From positions 62,641,903 through 62,705,902 of the forward strand of contig OW679197.1 in NCBI GenBank assembly GCA_940337035.1: 64,000 nt of DNA, written 5' to 3'. The stretch comes from Agriotes lineatus (Eukaryota > Arthropoda > Insecta > Coleoptera > Elateridae). The notes below the pieces were generated by a model that saw only the letters and a list, made by a program, of their open reading frames with translations, was not told the DNA's origin and did no database searches. Positions 46,156 to 59,029 of the stretch are shown here, piece by piece (position 1 is the stretch's first letter; each line of letters begins with the position of its first letter). A program made the translations under genes and the position numbers.

Positions 46156-47149
46156 TACAAAAATTACAAAGAAATACAAAGAATGCCTATACTATTTATA
46201 TTTTAAGTAATTTAAATCAGAAAAATACTAACAATATTCGTATTTAAAAAAAAACGTAGAAAAATATTTATAAAATAGATAAATCTATATGCCAAACATA
46301 ACAATTCAGAAAATTAAGAGTAAGTATGTATATATTTTTTTGGTAAATCAAATTAGAAAATATATGGATAATAGGTAGTAGTAAATTTAATGACATACTT
46401 GTCAAGGAGATATTTTCTGCCAATAGACGACTTACTTAAGATTTTTTTAAAATGTATATGGCTTTATAGTGTTGAAATTGGCAACCAATAATGTATTTGT
46501 ATTATAAAAAACTAGTGGTTTTAAGAAAAAATTAAAACGATCTAAAACATTTTCAAGTAAAAAAGGTCTTCCAATACAATTTTGAATAAAAATTTTTTCC
46601 GTTAAGAATTTTTAATAAAAACATTTATACAAGTTGCAAATTTTAATCTCTTAAAGCAGTACGTAAAAATTTAAAACCATTTCATAAATAAGCCATCTAC
46701 TGATTTTGCCAATTTTTCTATGAATATCCTTTCTCAATTTACAGTGAAATGTTATAAACCTCATTTAAACAACCCCCCCCCCCCTCGCCATTAATATCTC
46801 CGTAAAGGTTGAGAATTGAAACTATGCTTATACGAGTATGAATTTTTTTGACCAATTTGTGACATACGATATGGGCAAGTATTTGGTTACACCCTGTATT
46901 ATATTTGCTAACGATTAAAATAGTAAGGAATAAAACCATTGTTTGTATTTGCTTTGTTTTTTGTTTTCTATACACATTCTGTATTTCTCATTGAAGAAAA
47001 ACATTTTTTTACTCACGAAGGATCTCAGGGTTTGTATAAACTTAAAGGTGGTCACCCTAGTCCTGACAGGTGAAAATTTTGAAGAACTTGTTATTTTGAA
47101 AGCCAATAAAATTGTATTTTGTTTTTACCATTGTTCCGCCATTGCATTC
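46156..47149. other. Gene-free AT-rich stretch
   Basis: No coding sequence is supported. A run of C lies at about 46771-46784. This is presumably interior of the possible hAT at 41460-47289. Confidence 0.35.
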
Positions 47150-47571
47150 CTCCGTACTCGGTACTCTGTACTTGTATAGGTATTCGAATACTTTCATTGT
47201 GTACTTGTACTTGGTACTCGATTACATTGTAAGTAAAGTATTTGTACTTGGTACTCAAGTACTTTTAGTCTATACTCGGAACAGCTCTGACTGGCTGTGA
47301 CCTTAAGTAACAATGTGGTGAACGAACCACACAATACAAAGATTTTGACATATTTCTAACTGAGTATGTAATAGTTATTTACTGTACAAGTGGAATAAGT
47401 GCATCATTAATATACGTGTGTGTAAGCACACAAGTATATTAATGATGCATTATCACACACGTATTGTACAAAATTTTATCTACAACTGCCTCAAGTTGTG
47501 AAAAGTGCATTAAGAAAAATGTCATTATGTCATTCATTTGACAATATTTCAGTAAGGGAATGCACCAATTA

Positions 47572-47593
47572 ATTACACCACTAGTGGTGTAAT
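47572..47593. repeat. 22-bp perfect palindrome
   Basis: ATTACACCACT and its exact complement AGTGGTGTAAT are adjacent. A related ATTACACCACCAGTGATGTAAT follows about 18 bases later. Confidence 0.8.
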
Positions 47594-47700
47594 GGAAGTT
47601 CATTACACCACCAGTGATGTAATAAGCTTCACTACATAACAGAAATAGTGTCAAATGAGTGACGTAATAGGTCTTTATCCAAGCAGTTTAGATAGATATA

Positions 47701-48257
47701 GACTACATTTACACGGTAATTTAACGCTGGTGTTATTTAAACCGTTGTTATTAAAACTTGTGTAAAACATGCGTTTACACAATGGGTGTTGTACAGGCGT
47801 TAAAGTGTATGTCGGGGTTAGCTAAAACCTCATCGCAGTGTGACCAACTACTTCAAGATTTTCCATCTGTCACTCTCGTCATCACGACTCTCGTTGACAC
47901 TTGGACATGTTATAATTTTTTTCACAAATAAAAATATTCTTGTTTAGAACATACAGCTGATAAAATTCAACGGAGTGACGTTTACAGTGACGTTGGTGTG
48001 GTTGGCAACTGCGACTCAGAACAACCAACCGTCTTTATAATTACGTTGGTAGATAGTCTTGTTTCAAAACCGGTTAAGTCGAAAGTATCCATTTACACGT
48101 ACATTTTACACCTGCTTACTAACGTCACACCTCTTGACAAAGTGGTGTAGCGTTAGTAAATCGGTTCTTGTAAAACCGGCGTTGAAACCCATTTACACTG
48201 GTGTTAACAACAACCGATGTTGTAACACCGGTGTTAACGGACCGTGTAAATGTAGTC
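47701..48257. mobile_element. Terminal-inverted-repeat element (GTTAAC/ACCGGT motif)
   Basis: The ends are GACTACATTTACACGG on both strands. Subterminal zones repeat variants of AACACCGGTGTTAAC and ATTTACAC. Flanks read ATA on both sides, a possible 3-bp duplication of Harbinger type. No coding sequence. Confidence 0.65.
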
Positions 48258-48496
48258 ATAGTTTTTTGTACAACTAGTTTTGAAAGTCATACTTTTTTTC
48301 ATGAATTTGCAGTTTGATTCAATCAAGCAAGTGAATGAAGAAAAGGGACTTTCAAAACGTGTTGTACACGCAGTTTTTTACTTCCTTCTACAATAAAGGA
48401 AGTATTGGATTCACCCCAAAAATTCGAAATTGAGTTTTCAACAGATCTTCACGTTTTAGACTCCCCTGAACCCAAAAAACATAGTTTTTTCATTGG

Positions 48497-48525
48497 TCTG
48501 TCTGTCTGTGTGTCTGTCTGTCTGT
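48497..48525. repeat. (CTGT)n microsatellite
   Basis: Short tetranucleotide tract interrupted by one GTGT. Confidence 0.8.
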
Positions 48526-48837
48526 AAACAGAATATCTCAAAAACGAAAAGAGGTATGGCGTTGAAACTTCATATATAAGTTTTGTGTACTATGTAGATG
48601 CGACAGCAAGCTTTCGAAGAAAATCGCACAACCGAAAGGAGGTGTTTACTCTTGTGATTTTTCAGTTTTTTTCGATTTTTTCAAAAACGGCTCTAACGAT
48701 TTTTTTCAAATTTTACCTTTTTATTACATTTTGATGTCAAATAGGTGATTTTCCGGTTGAATACTTCTAAAATGAGTTTTTTTTGTTTTTTTTCTATTTT
48801 TTTTATTAACTCCTATTTTAAATAGAACACCCGGTAT

Positions 48838-49141
48838 TTTTTTAATTTTTTTTTTGGTGAGGCTTTAATACCCCATGAAGGAGCTTGGCCTGCAAGGCGG
48901 AAGGTCAGAGCTTCCTTATCCTCGCTTTCACACCCGGCTGTCGCGTGTCAAATTCATGACATGTGGTGATGTGGTGAGCACCGCGCAATAGGCAACCGGC
49001 TTTATTACCCATTGTTCTTTCGAACGCAGGTTTCCAATTATTTAAAGTGACTGGGTAGGCCGCCCGCCAGGCATCGATCTGGGAGTTGAACTCCAGATTT
49101 CCGCGCCGCAATCCGATGCTCTAACCACCGAGCCACGCTAG
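48838..49141 (-). mobile_element. tRNA-derived SINE
   Basis: The minus strand from 49141 begins with a tRNA-like head: box A TGGCTCGGTGG and box B GGAGTTCAACTCC. A body follows and then an A-rich tail (T/A run at 48838-48857 on the plus strand). A 10-bp duplication CACCCGGTAT flanks the insert (48828-48837 and 49142-49151). It is a different family from the SINE at 16990-17332. Confidence 0.85.
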
Positions 49142-49899
49142 CACCCGGTATATTATTACATGTTTTAATTCAGCTTAAAATTCTAGAGAAAATTTGTCTC
49201 TTCAACTAACGCTCTATTTTGTACCGTTTTTGCAGAATTTGTAATTTTAGAAAATTTTTGACAAAACTTTAAAATCAAATTTTTGGTTGATTATAAGATC
49301 ACTCTAAAAGGAAGTTGTGTGCGTGTATCACGCCAGATTTTTTCTATAAGGTTCAGATGTGAAACCATTTCTCTCCAGTTGTGTATTAAGGCCGGAATGA
49401 CTTTTCGGTACCTTCTTGTAGACGGAACGCGTTTCGGAACTTTTTCCAACCACCATGTCAGAAAATCGTCAATGCGATGTAAAATACAGGTTGTGTTATT
49501 TAAATATTTTGATATATAATATTATTTTTATATTTTTATTTAATAGTTTTGCAAATAAAAAATTTTTCTTTTTATAAGTAGTGCACCTCTGACCAAAGAA
49601 CCTTTCGGTACCTACTATTTTTTTAGCAATACACCGCTGCTTCTATCTATTATCAAATGAGGCAAATAAATACAAACACAAATAATTTATTGACTGAATA
49701 TACATACCGGTTGACCGGTTTCAAAACCAAACATAGCAGGTTCTTAATTTTTAGTAAGCAAATTGTGTGTCTAACGTAATTGATGTCTAAGTACTTTCAG
49801 CCTCACCCTCCCATATAATTTAAGGTTCTGAGCTAGACAATCTTGTTTTTTAAAATTGTTTGTAACACAATTCCGTCAATGTGACATTTATTGGAAATT

Positions 49900-50066
49900 T
49901 AAAATTTTAGTTAAAATTGGCAAGACTGTAAGTCTATGTCAAATTAGAGATTAGCAGGTTAGGTTTTGTTTGTTATTTAACACAGACTGACGCAAAACAT
50001 AACATGCTAACCTCGAATTTGACATACTCTTACAGTCTTGCCAATTTCAAGTGAAATTTTAGACAA
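49900..50066. repeat. Palindrome family GGCAAGACTG, long member
   Basis: AATTGGCAAGACTGTAAGTC and GGTTAGGTTTTG arms pair with their inverted copies. Outer arms extend to AAATTTTAG words. Flanking sequence to about 50165 (GGCGGTACTCTCCTATAT) recurs inverted at 39166-39290. Confidence 0.8.
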
Positions 50067-50169
50067 CGCAATCGGTTACCGCTGGTGGGAACAAAATTGA
50101 CGGCGATGGCGGCATTTCCATGGATCAAAGAATGGCGGTACTCTCCTATATCTACTGTCTCTGAAATTG

Positions 50170-52800
50170 AGTACAGTGACCTTGTAAGAACAGTGCGGTC
50201 AATTTGAGGTGGCGGCCATTTTGAGGCGTTTGTGCTACAGCCTGCATAGACAAATCTTACAATATTTCGCTTGATTTCAATAATAGAGGCAGCGGTTGTA
50301 AATAAACAGGCATATTAACTGTAGAGAATAGCATTTTAAGCAATTATTCTCTCTTCAAATGATAACAAATCTCCTTTAGATGGTTAACATCAATTAAAAC
50401 TTGCAGGGGTGTTTATCTACAAATAACTCCGATTTTATCAAAAAACTGTTTTAAAACGGTGATACTGAAACTAACAATAATAGTTTTCAGTTGAAAACGT
50501 CTGAAATATGACTACAAATACTTGTGTAAACTGCAGGAGTCGTATGTACCGCGTTCACTCAATTTGTTACACTGTGACAGGCTTTGCATGTGCATTTTTT
50601 TAACGGTGTCAGTGACATTTAGTAACAAAATATTACTAAAGTCAAAATTATTGCTTGGTTAAAATTTAGTTTGAATTCGTACTTACTTTATTTTTGTGTA
50701 TAAAATAACGCAAGTGTACATCAATGATGATACAATATTTATTTTCATGCTTAAGCCGTGTTCAGTAACTGAGCTACTTTAGATAAGTTATAAAATGTCA
50801 ATGTCTTATTTTGACATTAGTAACTTTTTCTAACTAAATATGTGTACAATGCTAAAAATATTCAATGGGACATTGAAACGACTCTTAATGGCAGATTTTA
50901 AAACAACCAATCAGAAACAGGACCAAAATTGACCACACTGTCATTAATATAGCCACTGTAAAACTGAGTTTTACATTAGGAAAGTGTAAGTTTGTTTGAC
51001 TGTTCGAGTTTTACAATAATTTTGTCCTATATAATTTAAATAAAGGTAGGCCAGTCTTTTCTGTCCGCTATTTATTAGTGTTTCTTTTATATATTGTTAT
51101 GATACACTTAGGGTAGTTTTAAAATAAAAATATAAAAATGATAAATTTGGAAGATTAATACAATCAAATTTTGAGGGCTTTAAATAAGATTGGGTGTTAA
51201 TTTCAAAATGAATGATGAAAATTAAAATTGAGACAAATCGACGTGGTGCAAATATATGAAAAGGTAATTTGGAAGTAATACAAGCATACAACCGGTGAAG
51301 AGATTGTGGAATGCAGTTAATTAGATACAAATAACAAGAAGACTACAATATTTAAATAGATTTGGATTTATTAGTACATACATGCAAGATATAATTAGTG
51401 TTCGTTGCTGAGGTTGGTGATTACATGGAAGACAAGCCAATCATTTAGAAGGAAGTAGTTCAAGTAACTGCATGATTTGGACAGTTCTGTAGGTGTTGCT
51501 GGATACAGAGTACGAGCTGAGGAATAAAGAAGATTAGCTTGGGATCATCTATAATACTGAAACTTACCAGGAACCTGTGGGGTGACAGTAACATTGATAA
51601 AGGGAACAGGACCAGTTTTTGCGGACAGCCAGGGTTTTTGACAGGTTGGATATTGTTTGAAGGGCTCTGAACATCGGGTGCTGTGGACATTGGGAGCTGT
51701 AGTTTTGGATACGTGTCAATTCTTGGTTTGATTAATTTTAGAACTCAAGCTGACAGTTAATGTCATTCAGTAACCAAAAATTATAAAAAAAATTGAATTT
51801 TAACTAATAGATAACTAGATTGGCGACCACCCTGAGAGTCTCAATTGTAATACTTAGTTAAAAAGTAAAATGTAAAATAATCGATTTGAAAAGAAATAGT
51901 AGGGCTAATATTAAATAAGATATGCATCTCAAGCATTGAGCCGTTGCATAATTAATGACTAGCACAACGAGGGAAAACCGATGTAATAATTACTTCATTT
52001 ATCTTTAGAATAGATTTTGGTATTCTCATTTAAAGAACTATTTCCAAAGAGCATTTTTCTCTTATAAGGCTTAGGTGTAATTAAACTACGATTTGTTTCA
52101 GTTGTAAACTTTTTTAAAAATTTGTTTATACTCAAAGGTCAAATAAAACCCAGTCACTGAACAGGTATGTTTTTAAACTTATTTTATGTGGGAACGATGG
52201 ATCAATGAAGTACTTTTTATGACCTCAGTTTCAGGTGCAAAGCAAGTTTTTTTCGCTCTTGGTTGATAAATTTACTTTTTCTACAACCGTGTCTAAAGTA
52301 GATACTTTAAACTCGTTAGTTAGTTTGTAAAGTTCCACTTTTTAAAAAGCAGTGCATAAAAAGTTCTTTACAAACCCTAGTGCATCAAAAGTGAAATGTA
52401 TTTTGGGTTGCCTATTTACATAACCTTATTCTAGATGTTAATCATGTGAAAAACCAGAAAGATGTAATTTATTTAGTGCTACCATTTGCGCACTCGGCTG
52501 GCGCCTCGTGCATAAATCTCCGCACTCGATTCAAAAGACCTACTTTAAACACTAGTTGCATAAATAACTATATTTTATTTTGTAATCATAATCTTCTTTA
52601 TTGGCTGGTAATAGCGGGTGTAATATGTCTTTTATGACCCGAGGGCCTATAAAGGCGCTAAGCAGTACAACAAAGACCAACAATCTAATATAGCAACACC
52701 AACAAACTATGTAGAATCCACAGCACCAGCACAACGATGACGTAATAGCCTGTGCCCGCATTACTAAATCATTGAACTTTGTCCATTTCTAAAACCAAAA
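50170..52800. other. Long gene-free stretch
   Basis: No transposon end or coding motif was recognised. A minus-strand frame at 51460-51690 is followed by a donor-like GTAAGT, so a non-coding exon is possible but unsupported. Confidence 0.35.
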
Positions 52801-52809
52801 TAATAGTAA

Positions 52810-53105
52810 TTTGTATACCAAGGCACTGAAGTTTAACTTTTTATCACAAATGTGGATTTAGTTGCCGAGGCACATAGGGCCAAGGCAAATAAGCCACATG
52901 CGGGATAAAAAGGAACCTCAGTGCCGAGGGGTAGGTACATTATGTTTTTGTTGAAATCGAGACATCTTGAAATTACAACATTTTAACCAAATTTGTAGAT
53001 GATATTGATGTCGGTTGACGTTTATTTATCGCCCCGGTACCTACCAAAAGTCGTAAAACGATGGATTACTGCCCATTGCTAATATTTTAATGACGATTTT
53101 GACAT
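52810..53105 (+). repeat. Dispersed repeat, CCAAGGCACTGAAG family, copy 1
   Basis: Begins TATACCAAGGCACTGAAGTT and includes GGATTTAGTTGC, GTCGGTTGACGTTTAT and AGTCGTAAAACGATGGATTA. Homologous copies lie at 53217-53500 (+), 58060-58375 (-) and 58705-59025 (+). Confidence 0.75.
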
Positions 53106-53216
53106 TCGTCACTGACGATTAAAAAAATTATTTTTCCCAGGCAAAAAAGACTTGCTTTACGCCTGAAAATGGGGTCTAAAAAACGCCTATTATTGATCGA
53201 TCGTACATAAGAGTTA

Positions 53217-53500
53217 TTTGTATACCAAGGCACTGAAGTTAACTTTTTACTACAAATGTGGATTTAGTTGCAGAGACCCTTAGAGCCGAGGCAAAAAACC
53301 ACATGAAGGATAAGAAGAAACTTCAGTGCCAAGGTGCATATTACGTTTTTTTTTTTAAATCGAGAAATCGTGAAATTGACATTTTTTAACAAGCATTTGT
53401 AGGTTATGTTGACATTTTCTGTCACCCCGCCAACTGCAAAAAGTCGTAAAACAATGGATTCACTGCTGATTTCTCGTATTTTAATGACGAAAGACTACAA
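53217..53500 (+). repeat. Same repeat family, copy 2
   Basis: Direct copy about 400 bases downstream of copy 1, with the same order of conserved words. Confidence 0.75.
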
Positions 53501-54879
53501 GTTCTGTAAAGGGCGTTTCCGGATGAGTTACATACTCACGTTTCTTCTTTAATTTTACCTAAATATTGGAACATTATACCGATAGGGCCAAAATTAAAAA
53601 TCACAGCGATAAGATAACATGAACAAGAAAATAATACGTATTGCTTGAGTAAGAAAGAGATAAACATAGTAGCAAATATTCGCGTAGGCTTGACGCTAAT
53701 TTTAATTATGACATATGTCAACTAAACATGCTTACTAAAATATTTTTTTCGTATAGTCATTTCTTTCTCTTTCTCTCGAGCAATCTATTCTGTTATTCAT
53801 GTTATTTCATTGCTGTGATATTTAATTTTGATCCCATCGGTATAACAAACAAGTATTATACCTTCGTACAAATCTAGAGATATTTGTAGTTGATTTCCTT
53901 AGTAGCCACAGTCAACAAATGTTGTAAACCAATCAACACGTCAATTTCCCAAAATAGGCTTCTAAAGAAAATTTTTCCAGCCTAAATATTGAACAGCAAT
54001 GCATGATTTTCAGGACGCATGCCTAAAATAGTAGTTTACGGAACAAGTCCGGAATGACCATTTATACAGAATGCTTAGGCAAATTTCAAACCGATGCACA
54101 AAAAAATTAAATAGGTCAAATTTCATTTTGTAATTGAGTTAAGAAATTTAAATAATCATTACGATTTTAAATTTGTAAATTCAAGACATTTATTGATGCT
54201 TAGAATTATTTAAATACCTATCAAATCGAGTTTGCGAATAATTGAAGAGCAAGTTTAAAAACCAGCAAGTAGTTGATCAGAGGCGGAGGACTTGTACTCC
54301 ACTATTGAGTTTAAATATATAAAAAATCATTGATGTGAAACTCAAATAAATTCAAAATACATTTATAAATAATGCGTAGTTGCTTAAATTTTAATGGTTA
54401 TTTATATATCAAAGATCAAGGGCGTAAAACAGTTTTTTTGGCGGCCCGCGGCATGAACACGACAAGACACCCAAGACGTCGGTTACGCCTATAAGGTGCA
54501 TACAAAATTGTATGTACGATCGACATTTTATTTCAAGGAGATTCAGATTATATAAATCGTTGCCAATTAAAACAGGTTTTCATTCATACATTTTTATAAA
54601 TAATAACTTAACTGGCGTCAGCGCGCGAAATAGTTATGTATTAAAGGGCATATCAATATTATCAATAGATCATAGCACGAGGAAATGTTTGAACCGCGAC
54701 GTAAAGCGGAGAGCTTTTAATTTCCCGAGGGCCATAATCTTAATTATGGAGGTGATATATACAACGTTTTATTTTTTCTACAACCGTAATAAAACATGGC
54801 GAAAATAGGTTATTTATTTTACGTTACCATTTGCGTATATTATGTTATTAGGAGCAAAAGTTATACTTTATGTGGCGAT
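53501..54879. other. Gene-free stretch with one inverted satellite fragment
   Basis: A fragment at about 54210-54300 is the reverse complement of the ~186-bp satellite monomer (GATCAGAGGCGG). No genes recognised. Confidence 0.4.
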
Positions 54880-56540
54880 CATATTATTTTATTAAGATTT
54901 TGAATTTTATGTTAGGTTAAATTATGTTTGACAAACGTCAAAGATGACTGTTGAAAACTAACTTTATTTTAGTTTTGGCTGTGGCTAATAAAGCAAATAC
55001 TGTCTGAACCTAACTTCAACCCATGACTAAAACGTCTTTGCAACTTCAGCCCGTGACTAAGAGGCTCTTTAGTCAGAGGTTATGAAGGCGTGATTAAAAG
55101 GTCACTTAGCGACGTGTATGTTAGTATGTTAAATGCCATTTTAGTTACAGGAGTAGAAAATAGTTAGTTTTCAACAGTCATCTTTGACGTTTGTCAAACA
55201 TAATTTAACCTAACATAAAATTCAAAATCTTAATAAAATAATATGATCTTATATTGTCTAAATTTGTGGTCGTAGAAAAAGTATAGTATGTAACACATTA
55301 TATAAACTTGTCCAGACACTCGTTTATTAAACACTCGCTGCGCTACGCTCCGCTTGTACCTAAAAAAACTCGTGACTAAAATGACGTTTATAAAACTTGT
55401 TACATAATAAACTATTATTTTAGTTTTGGCTGTGGCTAATAAAGCAAATACTGTCTGAACCTAACTTCAACCCATGACTAAAACGTCTTTGCCATCTTCA
55501 GCCCGTGACTAAGAGGCTCTTTAGTCACAGGTAATGAAGGCGTGATTAAAAGGTCACTTAGCGACGTGTATGTTAGTATGTTAAATGCCATTTTAGTTAC
55601 AGGAGTAGAAAATGAGTATATTATGTAACAAGTTTTATAAACGTCATTTTAGTCACGAGTTTTTTTAGGTACAAGCGGAGCGTAGCGCAGCGAGTGTTTA
55701 ATAAACGAGTGTCTGGACAAGTTTATATAATGTGTTACATACTATACTTTTTCTACGACCACAAATTTAGACAATATAAGATCATATTATTTCATTAATA
55801 TTTTGAATTTTATGTTAGGTTAAATTATGCTTGACAAACGTCAAAGTTGACTGTTGAAAACTAATTTTATTTTAGTTTTGACTGTGGCTAATAAAGCAAA
55901 TACTGTTTGAATCTAACTTCACCCTATGACTAAAACATCGTTGCTAACTTCAGCCAGTGACTAAGAGACTCTTTAGGTATTGTTTTGTGCTCTTTAATCA
56001 CAGGTTATGAAGGCGTGATTAAAAGGTCACTTAGCGACGTGTATGTTAGTATGTTAAATGCCATTTTAGTTACAGGAGTAGAAAATGAGTATATTATGTA
56101 ACAAGTTTTATAAACGTCATTTTAGTCACGAGTTTTTTTAGGTACAAGCGGAGCGTAGCGCAGCGAGTGTTTAATAAACGAGTGTCTGGACAAGTTTATA
56201 TAATGTGTTACATACTATACTTTTTCTACGACCACAAATTTAGACAATATAAGATCATATTATTTCATTAAGATTTTGAATTTTATGTTAGGTTAAATTA
56301 TGCTTGACAAACGTCAAAGTTGACTGTTGAAAACTAATTTTATTATAGTTTTGACTGTGGCTAATAAAGCAAATACTGTCTGAACCTAACTTCAACCCAT
56401 GGCTAAAACGTCTTTGCCAACTTAAGCCCGTGACTAAGAGGCTCTTTAATCACAGGTTACGAAGGCGTGATTATAAGGTCACTTAGAGACGTGTGTGTTA
56501 GTATGTTATATGCCATTTTAGTTACAGAAGTAGAAAATAG
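54880..56540. repeat. Complex tandem and inverted repeat block
   Basis: A segment with TTATGTTAGGTTAAATTATG and TTGACAAACGTCAAAG occurs in direct copies at about 54899, 55800 and 56274, and inverted at 55165-55245. A second segment (GTACAAGCGGAGCGTAGCGC, with AAACGAGTGTCTGGACAAG) occurs inverted at 55260-55410 and directly at 55618-55790 and 56090-56265. The direct period is about 470 bp. Confidence 0.75.
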
Positions 56541-56930
56541 TATATTATACATCAAGGTAGTGAAGCGCAGTATTATAACCTGAGCGCATATTAGATACTG
56601 AGCGCGCAGCGCGAAGTATCTAAAGCGCGAAGCTTATAAAACGATTCGCTACCGTGGTGTATATACTATTTTTTGCACTACCAAACGGCTTAATACCTAA
56701 ATTCCCAACAAATTTCGAAAATATTTTAACGGTCAACCTGACAATACAGCTCTTTAAAACGTCAAAATTAAAATATAGTCATATTTGGTAACTTAGCAAT
56801 TTATTAGTTACCACGGTGAAAATTGTTTATTTTACTTTCTCTCCCTTGGTGGAGAAAATCAACTTCACAACCTCAAAATAGGCCAATAACGGTGCGTTCT
56901 GAGACTAGTAGTGCAAAAAATACTTTAAAT
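56541..56930 (+). repeat. ~390-bp repeat with internal foldback, copy 1
   Basis: Starts AGTATATTATACATCAAGGT, has a GC-rich centre with GCGCGCAGCGCGAAG, and ends CTGAGACTAGTAGTGCAAAA. Copies are at 57676-58062 (+) and 61040-61426 (-). Confidence 0.8.
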
Positions 56931-57539
56931 CTAAGAGTAAAATACTCTGCCTTTGATCGGCTGTTATAAAAATTTACTTTGCATTTTCCAAGAAGTCCCA
57001 ATGTTTAAGTACCCTCGAGGGCCTCGAGCATTTAAAACGCATTTTAAATTTACTAAAGAAAATCAAATCATAGAAAATTATTAGGCTGCAAACAAATACC
57101 CAAAAGCAAAATAATATGCCTCCGCCTCTGATCAGTTGTATGGTTTTTAAAAATTAATTTTAAATTAACCTACTAACAAGTTATGAAATACATTTAAATA
57201 AAGTATTTATTTTGGTGTAGGATACATCTTATACAGAATACAATTAGAATAATATGTAGCATATTCACACCAAAATTGCAAGGTTTAATTCAGTTATACT
57301 GTTTTTCAACTAAACCTTGAAATTATAAATAAACAGTATATTCAACTAGTGCCTACATTAATTAAGAAAAAAAGTATACTAAATTCTAATTTATGTTACT
57401 TAGGTAGTGATGCCATATGAATAATAACAACCAGCTGTATGTCATTAGAAGGCAGTATGTTACGAAGTATTTTCTAAGAGATATTTAAAGTAATGGTTCT
57501 TAAATGTAGTAGATTTTTATGAAACTTTGGGCATTGGGA

Positions 57540-57675
57540 AATAAACTCAGTGGATTTTAATATGTATCTTACATAAACCTATTAAAGAAAATCAAATCGT
57601 AGAAAAAGTTTAGGTTACAAATAAACCACCAAAAGCAAAATAATATCCCGCCGCCTCCGATCAGTAGCATGGTGT
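57540..57675 (+). repeat. Partial ~186-bp satellite-like monomer
   Basis: Shares TAAAGAAAATCAAATCGTAG and CCGCCGCCTCCGATCAGT words with the array at 61640-62500. A similar partial copy lies at about 57000-57150. Confidence 0.6.
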
Positions 57676-58062
57676 TTAATAGTATATTATACATCAAGGT
57701 AGCGAAGCGCAGTATTATAACCTGAGCGCATATTAGATACTGAGCGCGTAGCGCGAAGTATCTAAAGCGCGAAGGTTATAAGAGGGTTCGCTACCGTGGT
57801 GTATATACTATTTTTTGCACTACCAAACGGCTTAATACCTAAATTCCCAACAAATTTCGAAAATATTTTAACTGTCAACCTGACAATACAGCTCTTTAAA
57901 ACGTCAAAATTAAAATAGTCATATTTGGTAACTTAGCAATTTATTAGTTACCACGGTGAAAATTGTTTATTTTACTTTCTCTCCCTTGGTGGAGAAAATC
58001 AACTTCACGACCTAGAAATAGGCCAATAACGGTGCGCTCTGAGACTAGTAGTGCAAAAAATA
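57676..58062 (+). repeat. ~390-bp repeat with internal foldback, copy 2
   Basis: Nearly identical to 56541-56930. Confidence 0.8.
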
Positions 58063-59025
58063 GTTTATTTGAAATCGGCATTAAAGTACCTCGAAATCGT
58101 CATTAAAATACGATAAATCGGCATTAAAGTAATCCATTGTTTTACGACTTTTTTGTAGGTGGCGAGGCGACAGATAAACGTCAGCCGACGTTAACATAAC
58201 CTACAAATGTTGGTTAAAATGTTGTAATTTCACGATTTCTCGATTTCAAATAAAACATAATGTACCCCTCGATACTGAAGTTTCTTTTTATCCCTCATGT
58301 GGTTAATTTTACTAAATCCACATTCGTGATAAAAAGCTAAACTTCAGTGTCTTGGTATACAATCTACTATTTTTCTATAGCAAAGGTTAAAGTGTGCTTT
58401 AATCGACTCAAAACAAAAGGTCAAGTGTTACTTTAACAGCAAGGGTAGATAAAGTAGCAAATTAACATTAAGGGTAGATAAAGTAGGTAATTTAATTTTC
58501 TAACTTTTATTTAGATTAAATATTACAGCTTCGTATTATCCTAGCAACCCAATCTAGCTACTGAGATTTTAAAATGTGATTGACACTCCTTTTTTTTTTT
58601 GAAATTGTTAAAGTTCTTGTTATAGATTTTTTTTGTATTATACACGACGATAAAGTTATTACTATCCACGATTCACTCAATTTAAGTTTATCGTCTTGTA
58701 TAATAAACTACTATTGTATACCAAGGCACTGAAGTTTAGCTTTTTATGAATGTGGATTTAGTTGCCGAGGCTCGTAGGGCCAAGGCAAATAAACTACACG
58801 AGGGATAAAAAGGAACTTCAGTGCCGAGGAGTACATTATGTTTTGTTTAAAATCAGAAATCGTGAAATTACAACATTTTAACCAACATTTGTAGGTTATG
58901 TTAACGTCGGTTGACGTTTATCTGTCGCCTCGCCACCTACAAAAAAGTCGTAAAACAATGAATTACTTTACTGTAGATTTCTCGTATTTTAATGACGATT
59001 TCGTGGTACTTTAATACCGATTTCA
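58060..59025. repeat. Inverted pair of the CCAAGGCACTGAAG family
   Basis: Copy 3 (58060-58375, minus) and copy 4 (58705-59025, plus) face away from a ~330-base centre and form a long inverted repeat. The centre contains two adjacent AAGGGTAGATAAAGTAG repeats. Confidence 0.7.
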
Positions 59026-59029
59026 AATA

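Larger units (their letters stand above)
41460..47289. mobile_element. Possible decayed hAT element with nested insertions
   Basis: Both edges consist of repeats of GTACTCGAGTAC-like words (41475-41690 and 47150-47280). The right end is CAGAGCTGTTCCGAGTATAG on the minus strand; a weaker similar left end starts at 41461. A hAT transposase remnant (42090-42965) lies between in plus orientation. No matching 8-bp flanks were found. The left border may be damaged by the LINE at 41150-41458. Two further complete hAT elements and one palindrome sit inside. Confidence 0.5.

Noticed and set aside
49040..49145. A genuine tRNA gene on the minus strand
   Set aside because: Same reasoning: SINE with A-rich tail and 10-bp duplication.
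51460..51690. Minus-strand 76-codon frame followed by GTAAGT
   Set aside because: No recognisable protein motif, no acceptor upstream and no second exon; one donor-like site is common by chance.
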